A stretch of DNA of 5,307 nucleotides from Rubrobacteraceae bacterium (lineage in GTDB: Bacteria; Actinomycetota; Rubrobacteria; Rubrobacterales; Rubrobacteraceae), in NCBI GenBank assembly GCA_013698525.1, contig JACCSM010000565.1, positions 1-5,307 of the forward strand, given 5' to 3'. A model generated the notes under the pieces. It was not told the origin of the DNA, did no database searches, and worked only from the letters and a program-made list of their open reading frames with translations. The translations under genes and the position numbers were made by a program. The stretch's first letter is position 1; every line of letters begins with the position of its first letter. This document shows positions 1 through 4,293 of this stretch, in pieces.

Positions 1-18
1 CCCGACGGCATCTCGCAT
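1..18 (-). CDS. Start of a minus-strand gene leaving the window (partial, unidentified)
   Basis: Only six codons are visible, reading M-R-D-A-V-G from an ATG at 18-16 towards the left edge. The case for a gene rests on signals upstream: AAAGGAGG on the minus strand at 38-31, a hairpin further up, and a TTGACC/TAGCCT promoter at 107-79. The spacing from the Shine-Dalgarno to this ATG is 12 nt, which is long. An in-frame GTG at 27-25 would be only 3 nt away, which is too short, and another ATG at 11-9 lies in a different frame. Product unknown; too little protein is present to judge. Confidence 0.35.
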
Positions 19-40
19 CCTCTCCACGCTCCTCCTTTCT

Positions 41-60
41 CGGAGATCCTCACATCTCCG
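41..60 (-). repeat. Hairpin in the 5' leader of the leftmost minus-strand gene
   Basis: CGGAGAT (41-47) and ATCTCCG (54-60) are perfect complements around a 6-nt loop. If the promoter at 79-107 is used (start near 72), this hairpin forms near the 5' end of the mRNA, just before the Shine-Dalgarno at 31-38. It could stabilise the transcript or influence translation. No function is shown by the sequence. Confidence 0.35.
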
Positions 61-78
61 TATAAGAACAACAGTTAC

Positions 79-107
79 AGGCTAACCTCCGCCCGGATCC
101 CGGTCAA
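79..107 (-). promoter_or_regulatory. Sigma-70-type promoter for the leftmost minus-strand gene
   Basis: On the minus strand TTGACC (107-102) is followed after 17 nt by TAGCCT (84-79). The -35 matches the consensus at 5 of 6 positions and the -10 keeps the three key T, A and final T positions (TANNNT type). Transcription would start near 72, giving a leader of about 54 nt. It is divergent from the tRNA promoter about 35 bp away. Confidence 0.45.
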
Positions 108-116
108 CCAGGAAGC

Positions 117-145
117 ATGAACGCCGCAGGTCCTTGCGATATAAT
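117..145 (+). promoter_or_regulatory. tRNA-Thr promoter
   Basis: A perfect TATAAT lies at 140-145, putting the start near 152, about 7 nt before the mature tRNA 5' end. A weak -35 (ATGAAC, 117-122) sits 17 nt upstream. The perfect -10 directly in front of a stable RNA gene is the main support; the -35 is uncertain. Confidence 0.6.
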
Positions 146-158
146 TCCGCCGTAACAA

Positions 159-231
159 GCCGACGTAGCTCAGCAGGTAGAGCAGCTCACTCGTAATGAG
201 CAGGTCAGCGGTTCGAGTCCGCTCGTCGGCT
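159..231 (+). tRNA. tRNA-Thr, anticodon CGT
   Basis: The cloverleaf is complete. The acceptor stem is GCCGACG (159-165) with CGTCGGC (224-230); the D stem is GCTC/GAGC (168-171, 180-183); the anticodon stem is GCTCA/TGAGC (185-189, 197-201) around loop CTCGTAA (190-196); the T arm is AGCGG-TTCGAGT-CCGCT (207-223). All stems pair perfectly. Anticodon CGT (192-194) reads the threonine codon ACG. The discriminator base is T231 and no CCA is encoded, so CCA would be added after transcription. ACG is a major threonine codon in GC-rich genomes. The tRNA stands alone here. Confidence 0.97.
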
Positions 232-232
232 C

Positions 233-241
233 TCTTTTTTT
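233..241 (+). terminator. T-run after the tRNA
   Basis: TCTTTTTTT begins two bases after the discriminator base, with seven consecutive T at 235-241. No separate hairpin precedes it; the tRNA T arm and acceptor stem could play that part. The hairpin at 264-293 may serve as backup on the plus strand. Confidence 0.4.
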
Positions 242-255
242 CCTGCAAATACCGT

Positions 256-293
256 AAAAAAAGAAAGCCTCCGATGCTCGCGTCGGGGGCTTT
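256..293 (-). terminator. Rho-independent terminator for the antiporter transcript
   Basis: AAAGCCTCCGA (264-274) pairs with TCGGGGGCTTT (283-293): 11 bp with one G-U pair around an 8-nt loop. Read on the minus strand, the stem is followed by C and then seven T (complement of 262-256), a classic intrinsic terminator. It closes the unit containing the antiporter and the small ORF. On the plus strand only three T follow, so it is weaker there, but it may also catch read-through from the tRNA. Confidence 0.8.
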
Positions 294-314
294 GTCAGCA
301 GTATGTCAGCAGTA
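294..314. repeat. Short tandem direct repeat, GTCAGCAGTA twice
   Basis: GTCAGCAGTA occurs at 294-303 and again at 305-314, one base apart, directly behind the terminator hairpin. Its function is unknown. From here to 439 I see no gene, RNA or clear signal apart from a trivial 5-bp hairpin at 314-330. A 63-codon plus-strand frame starting at 303 has no ribosome binding site and no recognisable protein. Confidence 0.5.
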
Positions 315-439
315 GACTATCCCAAAGTCTCGTCCTCGGCATTGGCGTGCTACAAGTGGTTGCAGGGTACAGCAGGTGGCGTAGGCGAGTCCTCTGGCAT
401 TGACCGTCTGACCGATGTGCCCGGGTTTCGGTGGGTGCC

Positions 440-547
440 TCACCGTCGAAAAAGCTTCGCCCAAGTGCCGAGAAGCCGCTTTCTCGGAAGTTGAACTTCC
501 GCTTTACGGAGTTCTCCGAAGTTGAGCAAAGGTGTCGGTGCTGCCAT
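440..547 (-). CDS. Possible 35-aa basic small protein downstream of the antiporter
   Basis: On the minus strand an ATG at 547-545 opens a 35-codon frame ending at TGA 442-440. GGAGG (561-557) lies 9 nt upstream, ideal spacing, and the frame starts 14 nt after the antiporter stop, before the shared terminator at 256-293. The peptide is strongly basic, with Arg/Lys clusters and an amphipathic-looking end (LLGTWAKLFRR). I recognise no family. Against it: third-position GC is only about half, well below what the neighbouring genes appear to use, and the DNA is full of palindromes (468-518) that would shape the codons anyway. It may be a real small protein translated with the antiporter, or repeat DNA that happens to be open. 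Confidence 0.35.
   Translation of the reverse strand: MAAPTPLLNFGELRKAEVQLPRKRLLGTWAKLFRR
468..518. repeat. Three tandem palindromes
   Basis: Three inverted repeats follow one another almost without gaps: CCGAGAA/TTCTCGG (468-474, 481-487) with a 6-nt loop; GGAAGTT/AACTTCC (486-492, 494-500) around a single base; and CGGAG/CTCCG (507-511, 514-518) around TT. A related 12-13-base segment also occurs in direct orientation (485-496 and 516-527). The density of symmetry suggests a REP-like repeat or 3'-end RNA structure on the antiporter transcript. None of the three has a following T-run on either strand, so they are not standard terminators. Confidence 0.55.
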
Positions 548-561
548 CGCCTTTAGCCTCC

Positions 562-1800
562 CTACTCGCGGGTCTCGTCGTTCTGGGCGCGCCTTTCGTA
601 GAGTCTGGTGAGGGGCGTGGCGCTCAGGCCGTGGGCGAGTATGGAGGCGCATATGACGAGGCTTCCGACCACCCACGCTTCCTCCACCCCCGCCTCGCGA
701 ACCGCGAGGTTGGCGTAGAAGAGGGCCGCTACCCCTATGGGGCCGAACCATCCTAAGAACAGGGCGTCTCGCGTCCCTCCCACCCGTCCGAGCAGGGGCT
801 TCAGCGCCAGCACCGCCGGAAGCCGCCTGAGTAGCAGCACCGCTAGCGCCAGGAGGAGCCCCGCCCACCCCAACTCCATCCACCCCTCCCAGGGTATCGC
901 AAGCCCGAGTAGCACGAAGATGGGCAGGATGAAAAAGCGGTTCACCGCTTCTTGCACCCGCTCTTCCTCGGCGCGATCGCTCTCGCTCACCGCCGCATCG
1001 AAGGCCAGCCCTGCCACGAACACCGCCAACACCCCGTCCGTGCCCAGCAGCTTGGCGGACCCCAGCACGGCCAGCGAGAGGGCGATGGTGTAGGCCAGAA
1101 AGGATGTCTTCTCCATGGTGCCTGCGCCCTGGGCCCGCTCCAAGAGCCAGCCGGCGCCGTAGCCTACGAGCGCCCCGAAGACGACGGCGGCCCCCACCTC
1201 CCACAGCAGAGTGTGCGTCAACCAGTGCGAGAGGGCCTCCCCGGGGGGTCGTGAGAGCAGGAGGATGGGCAGCAAGACGAACGGGTAGGCCAGGCCATCG
1301 TTGGCGCCCGACTCTCCGGAGAGGGTGTATCGTAGCCGGTTCGGCAGGTTCTCCTCCGCCAACTCGCCCGTGACGATGGTGCTGGAAACCACCGGGTCGG
1401 TCGGGGTGACGACGGCCCCCACCAGCAGCGCGACGAAGAAAGGGACGCCTAGGGTCAGATACACTAGCAGGCCGCTCACCAGCCACATGAGTGGCATCAC
1501 CAGCCCCAGCAAGACTGTCAGGGACTGCCAGCCGCGGAAGGGCTCTCTCTTCGGGAGGCGCAGGGCCACCCCCATCAGCGAGATGGCCAGCGTCAGGCGC
1601 GCCGCCTGCTCCAGTATCGTCTCCTGGCTGCCCCAACCTGCAGGGTCGAGCAACCCCAGCACGGCCGGCCCGAGCAGTATTCCGGCCAGAAGGGCCACCA
1701 GCGGCTCAGAGAGGGTACTGCGTCTGATCGCACCGGAGAATAGCCCGATGACCAGGACCAACCCGCCCACGGCAGTCAGGGCTATGTTCAGCTCGCTCAT
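562..1800 (-). CDS. CPA1/NhaP-type Na+(K+)/H+ antiporter
   Basis: A 412-aa inner-membrane antiporter of the sodium/hydrogen exchanger family, which exchanges cytoplasmic Na+ or K+ for external H+ in pH and salt homeostasis. About 12-13 hydrophobic segments span residues 3 to 395. Family hallmarks are TPTDPV (132-137), the ion-binding ESGANDG (163-169) with the Asn167-Asp168 pair typical of electroneutral CPA1 exchangers, an Arg-Arg pair at 325-326, and GWFGPIGVAALFY (350-362). The protein ends soon after the last membrane segment, with no TrkA-like regulatory tail. The ATG at 1800-1798 is chosen because AAGGAGGT lies just upstream; the frame stays open for 60 more codons, but that part lies within the insertion sequence. 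The transposase stop is 31 nt upstream in the same direction, so read-through is possible. Ion specificity cannot be read from sequence. Confidence 0.92.
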   Translation of the reverse strand: MSELNIALTAVGGLVLVIGLFSGAIRRSTLSEPLVALLAGILLGPAVLGLLDPAGWGSQETILEQAARLTLAISLMGVALRLPKREPFRGWQSLTVLLGLVMPLMWLVSGLLVYLTLGVPFFVALLVGAVVTPTDPVVSSTIVTGELAEENLPNRLRYTLSGESGANDGLAYPFVLLPILLLSRPPGEALSHWLTHTLLWEVGAAVVFGALVGYGAGWLLERAQGAGTMEKTSFLAYTIALSLAVLGSAKLLGTDGVLAVFVAGLAFDAAVSESDRAEEERVQEAVNRFFILPIFVLLGLAIPWEGWMELGWAGLLLALAVLLLRRLPAVLALKPLLGRVGGTRDALFLGWFGPIGVAALFYANLAVREAGVEEAWVVGSLVICASILAHGLSATPLTRLYERRAQNDETRE

Positions 1801-1809
1801 GGGGGTGGG

Positions 1810-1817
1810 ACCTCCTT
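1810..1817 (-). promoter_or_regulatory. Ribosome binding site of the antiporter
   Basis: AAGGAGGT on the minus strand (1817-1810), a full match to the anti-Shine-Dalgarno, lies 9 nt before the ATG at 1800. It fixes the start at that ATG rather than at upstream in-frame codons inside the IS. It lies only about 6 bp outside the IS end, so the insertion spared translation initiation. Confidence 0.85.
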
Positions 1818-1823
1818 TTCCTA

Positions 1824-1839
1824 GTGCACGATCAGGCAA
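1824..1839 (+). repeat. IS630 terminal inverted repeat, transposase 3' side
   Basis: GTGCACGATCAGGCAA, preceded by TA at 1822-1823. It matches the opposite end at 12 of 16 positions: the outer GTGCAC and the inner CAG and CAA blocks are identical. The transposase stop codon (1834-1832) lies within it. Confidence 0.85.
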
Positions 1840-2428
1840 CATTTTCGGCAATGGATAGATGCTCGTAGTGCGGACATCCAAACACCGAACAGACTCGCTC
1901 GGCCAACTCATAGGCACCGAGCAGACCGTCGGGTTCGACCACTTTGCGCTTGCCATGAATCCACTTGGGCTCCATCGCATTGAGCCACGGACTCTTCTTG
2001 GGCAGCAAGCAAGTAATGATCCTCACCCCTTCCTTCTCACCCTTTTTGAGAGATCGGTTGTGAGAGCCAATCCAGCGGCGAACCGCCCGGCTTATATGCC
2101 AGCTTGCGTTGTCCCAGATCAACACCAACACCTTCTTGCCGATGGCGGCCAGCTTCTGGCAGCACCACTCCAAAAAGCGCGTGGTTATACCGCTCAGCGG
2201 ACGGCCGTCCACAAAGCGCAACCACGCCTCCTTGAGCTCGGGCATGTAGAGCCCGTAGCAGGAGATGGCCTTCGGATCGGGATCATCTTTTTCGACCGAC
2301 TGCTCTACAAGACGCAGCGGCTCGCCAGCTTCGCCAAAGCTGTGCAAGTTCGGCTGCCTCACTCTGCTCCACCAGCACTCGTCCTCGAAGCCGACCACCC
2401 AATCGGCTTTATCTTCCGCCAGGTGCAT
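1832..2428 (-). CDS. IS630 transposase, frame B: DDE catalytic domain
   Basis: This 198-codon frame carries the DDE endonuclease domain that cuts and joins the IS ends. The catalytic triad is visible: Asp16 in GFEDECWW, Asp106 in LVLIWDNASWH, and Glu153 in PWLNAMEPKW, each in the usual IS630 context. Its ATG (2428-2426) overlaps the frame-A stop as TGATG, so some separate product could come from coupled initiation. However, the family normally has DNA-binding and catalytic domains in one chain. Reading in this frame upstream of the ATG gives RRRDRL, continuing frame A after KK exactly where the family has a basic KKRRRDRL-type linker. The functional product is therefore probably a frameshifted fusion of about 372 aa. 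Confidence 0.85.
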   Translation of the reverse strand: MHLAEDKADWVVGFEDECWWSRVRQPNLHSFGEAGEPLRLVEQSVEKDDPDPKAISCYGLYMPELKEAWLRFVDGRPLSGITTRFLEWCCQKLAAIGKKVLVLIWDNASWHISRAVRRWIGSHNRSLKKGEKEGVRIITCLLPKKSPWLNAMEPKWIHGKRKVVEPDGLLGAYELAERVCSVFGCPHYEHLSIAENVA

Positions 2429-2949
2429 CAGCCGGTCGCGCCGCCTTTTTTTCTTTCGTACAAGGGGTCGGGAGAGGTGATCCAGTGCTTGGCCCTTTGC
2501 CAGCGCACCCCCATGCGCGCCAAGGTGGCTCGGACGGTCTCCCCGCTAACGCGCTCCTTCGTGAGTCCCTCCTCGAAGCTCACCAAGGCGGCAATCTCCA
2601 TCGTCCACAGGCTGCTTTGCTTGCCGAACTCCCTGGGGCTCCTATGAAGCATCTGGCGCAAAGCCAAGGCCCCCTCCTCGTCGAAGGACCGATCGATGGT
2701 GTGCGGGCGCTTAGAACCCCTTCTGAGCGCCTCTCGGAGGCCCTCCTCGTTGAAGATGTGGATGGCGTTACGCACCGTCTGAGGGTTACAGCTGAGGTTG
2801 GCAGCGATCTGGTAGGCGTTCTGGTCGTCGGCGCTGGCAAGCAGGATCTGGCAACGGCGCAAGGTGAAGGCATCCGGCGAGCGCAATCCCGCCTCCAGGG
2901 TGTTGCGCTCGGCGTCGGTCAAAGGACGCACGTAGATAGGTGGTTTCAT
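2428..2949 (-). CDS. IS630 transposase, frame A: N-terminal DNA-binding domain
   Basis: Frame A encodes 173 aa from the ATG at 2949. Residues 9-75 form the first helix-turn-helix unit (QIAANLSCNPQTVRNAIHIF, 47-66), which binds the IS ends. A second winged-helix-like part follows at about 85-150. After the basic DPLYERKK (161-168) the frame runs into GGATG and a TGA at 2430-2428, cutting off the catalytic domain, which continues in the -1 frame. The start is uncertain: an in-frame ATG at 2967 adds six residues (MVILHI), and neither ATG has a good Shine-Dalgarno. I prefer 2949 because MKPPIYVRPLT resembles the usual family N-terminus. No convincing promoter lies inside the IS; the TATAAT at 3012-3007 outside may drive it. 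Confidence 0.85.
   Translation of the reverse strand: MKPPIYVRPLTDAERNTLEAGLRSPDAFTLRRCQILLASADDQNAYQIAANLSCNPQTVRNAIHIFNEEGLREALRRGSKRPHTIDRSFDEEGALALRQMLHRSPREFGKQSSLWTMEIAALVSFEEGLTKERVSGETVRATLARMGVRWQRAKHWITSPDPLYERKKGGATG
2446..2452 (-). other. A7 slippage site for a -1 frameshift in the transposase
   Basis: On the minus strand seven A are followed by G, in frame-A phasing AGA AAA AAA GGC. A -1 slip, or transcript slippage that adds one A, gives AAA AAA AGG CGG CGC GAC CGG CTG ATG. The chain then reads KKRRRDRLM and runs directly into the DDE domain. A homopolymeric A run at the domain junction is what programmed frameshift sites in IS elements look like. A simple disabling one-base deletion cannot be excluded. 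Confidence 0.7.
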
Positions 2950-2978
2950 GATATGAAGGATAACCATTGACTACCCAC

Positions 2979-2994
2979 TTGTCTGGAGGTGCAC
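2979..2994 (-). repeat. IS630 terminal inverted repeat, transposase 5' side
   Basis: Read on the minus strand from 2994, GTGCACCTCCAGACAA is the partner of the repeat at 1824-1839. TA (2995-2996) lies just outside. On the plus strand its inner end reads TTGTCT, which could serve as an outward -35 towards the dehydrogenase. Confidence 0.85.
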
Positions 2995-3006
2995 TACGGG
3001 GACAAA

Positions 3007-3012
3007 ATTATA
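3007..3012 (-). promoter_or_regulatory. Probable -10 box of the antiporter, now separated by the IS
   Basis: A perfect TATAAT reads on the minus strand at 3012-3007. Transcription would start near 3000, about five bases before the IS insertion point. With the IS removed, the start would lie about 30 nt ahead of the antiporter Shine-Dalgarno and ATG, a normal leader length. No good -35 is visible at 16-18 nt, so an activator may be needed or the match may be fortuitous in an AT-rich gap. It would now transcribe the transposase first. Confidence 0.45.
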
Positions 3013-3024
3013 TCCCTCATGCCC

Positions 3025-3054
3025 TTGATAGCATCCTCTGCCGGTTGCTAGCAT
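3025..3054 (+). promoter_or_regulatory. Promoter of the tartrate/D-malate dehydrogenase gene, probably leaderless
   Basis: TTGATA (3025-3030, 5 of 6 to consensus) is followed after 18 nt by TAGCAT (3049-3054, TANNNT type). A start about 7 nt beyond the -10 falls at 3061, the A of the gene's ATG. No Shine-Dalgarno precedes this ATG. The two facts together point to a leaderless mRNA, which is common in actinobacteria and Deinococcus-Thermus. Confidence 0.55.
3025..3054 (+). repeat. Near-identical 10-bp direct repeats spaced 20 bp apart
   Basis: TTGATAGCAT (3025-3034) and TTGCTAGCAT (3045-3054) differ at one base and lie 20 bp apart start to start, about two helical turns. They coincide with the -35 and -10 regions of the dehydrogenase promoter and flank the divergent TATAAT on one side. 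They could be paired operator half-sites, or just a consequence of the promoter elements. Confidence 0.4.
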
Positions 3055-3060
3055 AGAGCC

Positions 3061-4113
3061 ATGGTCGAGATCGGGGTCATAGGGGGCGACGGCATAGGCC
3101 CCGAGGTCGTGCGCGCCGGAATGAAGGTACTCGAGGTCGCGGCGGGCGAGGAGCCCTCGCTCGAGCTCGGCTTTACGGAGTTCCCGTGGGGCTGCGAGTA
3201 CTACCTGGAGCACGGACGGATGATGCCGGAAGACGGCCTCGATACCCTGGCGGCCTTCGATGAGATCTACCTCGGCGCAGTCGGTTGGCCCACGGTGCCG
3301 GATCACGTCTCACTCTGGGGGCTCCTCCTCCCCATAAGGCGCACCTTCGACCAGTACGTGAACTTGCGCCCGGCAAGGCTTTTGCGCGGCGTGAAGAGCC
3401 CGCTCGCGAACCCGAACGACCTCGATATCACCGTCGTCAGGGAGAACACGGAGGGAGAATACTCTGACTCGGGTGGGCGCGTGTACAGGGATACACCGTA
3501 TGAGATCGCCGTCCAGGAGAGCATCTTCACCCGGCGCGGCGTGGAGAGGATAATCCGTTACGCTTTCGAGGAGGCGAGCGCCAGACGAGGCCTTCTGGTC
3601 GGGGCGACCAAGTCGAACGGTATCAGCGTTACGATGCCTTTCTTCGATGAGATCTTCCGCGAGATCTCCTCTGACTACCCTGAGGTCGAGGCGTCTTTGA
3701 TGCACGCTGACGCCCTGGCCGCCAGGCTCGTGCTCGACCCGGGATCCTTCGACGTCGTCGTCGGCTCCAACCTCTTCGGTGATCTGCTCTCCGAGGTGAC
3801 TGCCGCCATCGCCGGGGCCATCGGGATCGCACCCTCGGCCAACCTGAACCCGGAAGGAACGCATCCCTCCCTATTCGAACCCATCCACGGCTCGGCCCCT
3901 GATATAGCGGGCGAGGGCGCCGCAAACCCTGCGGGCGCGATCTGGGCCGGCGCCATGATGCTCGACCATGCAGGATACCCTGACGCAGGCACCCGCGTCC
4001 TCAACGCGCTCGAAGAGACCCTGGAATCAGGCACGAAGACCCGTGACCTCGGCGGCACAGCGACGACAGGCGAGATGGCCGACGCAGTCGTGCAGAGGCT
4101 CGGCGGCACTTGA
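3061..4113 (+). CDS. dmlA: Tartrate dehydrogenase / D-malate dehydrogenase (decarboxylating)
   Basis: A 350-aa cytoplasmic NAD-dependent beta-decarboxylating dehydrogenase of the isocitrate/isopropylmalate dehydrogenase superfamily. The subfamily oxidises D-malate to pyruvate and CO2 and often acts on tartrate. Membership is shown by FPWGCEYYLEHGRMMP (41-56), LGAVGWPTVPDHVSLWG (71-87) and FDQYVNLRPARLL (96-108), which differ from isopropylmalate and isocitrate dehydrogenases. Superfamily sites are GGDGIGPE (8-15), Arg103, Arg127 and Tyr134 in VRENTEGEYS, Lys184 in TKSNG, Asp217, Asp241 in LFGDLLSE, and NAD-site HGSAPDIAG (276-284). Length is near the family norm. The third metal-site acidic position, usually Asp four residues after the GD aspartate, is Glu245 here. 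The ATG at 3061 has no Shine-Dalgarno and seems leaderless. Substrate preference among D-malate, tartrate and 3-isopropylmalate needs assay. Confidence 0.88.
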   Translation: MVEIGVIGGDGIGPEVVRAGMKVLEVAAGEEPSLELGFTEFPWGCEYYLEHGRMMPEDGLDTLAAFDEIYLGAVGWPTVPDHVSLWGLLLPIRRTFDQYVNLRPARLLRGVKSPLANPNDLDITVVRENTEGEYSDSGGRVYRDTPYEIAVQESIFTRRGVERIIRYAFEEASARRGLLVGATKSNGISVTMPFFDEIFREISSDYPEVEASLMHADALAARLVLDPGSFDVVVGSNLFGDLLSEVTAAIAGAIGIAPSANLNPEGTHPSLFEPIHGSAPDIAGEGAANPAGAIWAGAMMLDHAGYPDAGTRVLNALEETLESGTKTRDLGGTATTGEMADAVVQRLGGT

Positions 4114-4117
4114 TCGA

Positions 4118-4153
4118 AGTCCCTGGACTCTCGTTGGTGAGTCGTTGAGACTC
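4118..4153 (+). repeat. Mutually exclusive short hairpins after the dehydrogenase gene
   Basis: AGTCC/GGACT (4118-4122, 4125-4129) form a tight repeat. GACTC (4126-4130), GAGTC (4139-4143) and GACTC (4149-4153) can pair in two alternative ways. No T-run follows, so this is not a standard terminator. The rest of the gap to about 4216 shows no recognisable signal. I see no clear terminator for the dehydrogenase. Confidence 0.3.
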
Positions 4154-4216
4154 GTCTTCAGGTAAGGGGAAGCCCACAAGGCATTTGACCTGGCTCACAC
4201 CGGGACCGCCGAACCC

Positions 4217-4245
4217 TTGACTCTACTCCCAGCCCTGATTATGCT
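4217..4245 (+). promoter_or_regulatory. Promoter of the iron permease gene
   Basis: TTGACT (4217-4222, 5 of 6) and TATGCT (4240-4245, 4 of 6) are spaced by exactly 17 nt. Transcription would start near 4252, just ahead of the Fur-type box, giving a leader of about 60 nt before the permease start. Confidence 0.65.
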
Positions 4246-4257
4246 GCCACACAGTTA

Positions 4258-4280
4258 TTGCAAATGATTGTCATTTGTAA
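4258..4280. promoter_or_regulatory. Fur-type operator in front of the iron permease
   Basis: A 23-bp inverted repeat with core AAATGA-TTG-TCATTT (4262-4276). Extending the arms to 4258 and 4280 gives 9 of 10 pairs each side of the TTG centre. Aligned with the 19-bp Fur consensus, positions 4260-4278 agree at 12 of 19. The site lies at about +6 to +28 relative to the predicted start, where a bound repressor would block transcription. With an FTR1 permease downstream, iron-dependent repression by a Fur-family protein is the natural reading; a related Mur or Zur protein is possible. It does not resemble the DtxR/IdeR consensus. Confidence 0.7.
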
Positions 4281-4293
4281 GGAGTGCCGGCGA

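Larger units (their letters stand above)
1824..2994 (-). mobile_element. Complete IS630-family insertion sequence (1171 bp)
   Basis: The element carries a two-frame IS630/Tc1-mariner-type transposase and ends in imperfect inverted repeats: GTGCACGATCAGGCAA at 1824-1839 and, on the minus strand from 2994, GTGCACCTCCAGACAA (12 of 16 identical). TA flanks both ends (1822-1823 and 2995-2996), as expected from the TA target duplication of this family. The length is typical for the family. Both ends, both frames and the catalytic residues look intact, so it may still be active. It lies between the antiporter and the dehydrogenase, with the transposase reading towards the antiporter. Confidence 0.9.

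Noticed and set aside
159..231. tRNA-Thr as an integration site for a genomic island
   Set aside because: No duplicate of the tRNA 3' end and no integrase is visible in the window, and the IS630 uses a TA target instead.
294..314. CRISPR-like or phage attachment repeat
   Set aside because: Two 10-bp copies one base apart have no spacer structure, and no related genes are nearby.
303..494. 63-codon plus-strand frame behind the tRNA terminator
   Set aside because: It has no Shine-Dalgarno, starts inside a tandem repeat directly after a hairpin, shows no recognisable protein and is antisense to the antiporter's 3' region.
501..514. 14-bp exact match to 3170-3183 (GCTTTACGGAGTTC)
   Set aside because: The second copy lies within the conserved coding sequence of the dehydrogenase, with no extended similarity either side; a chance match is the simplest reading.
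1801..1980. 60-codon N-terminal extension of the antiporter
   Set aside because: It would be read from IS630 DNA in another frame, and a perfect Shine-Dalgarno marks the ATG at 1800.
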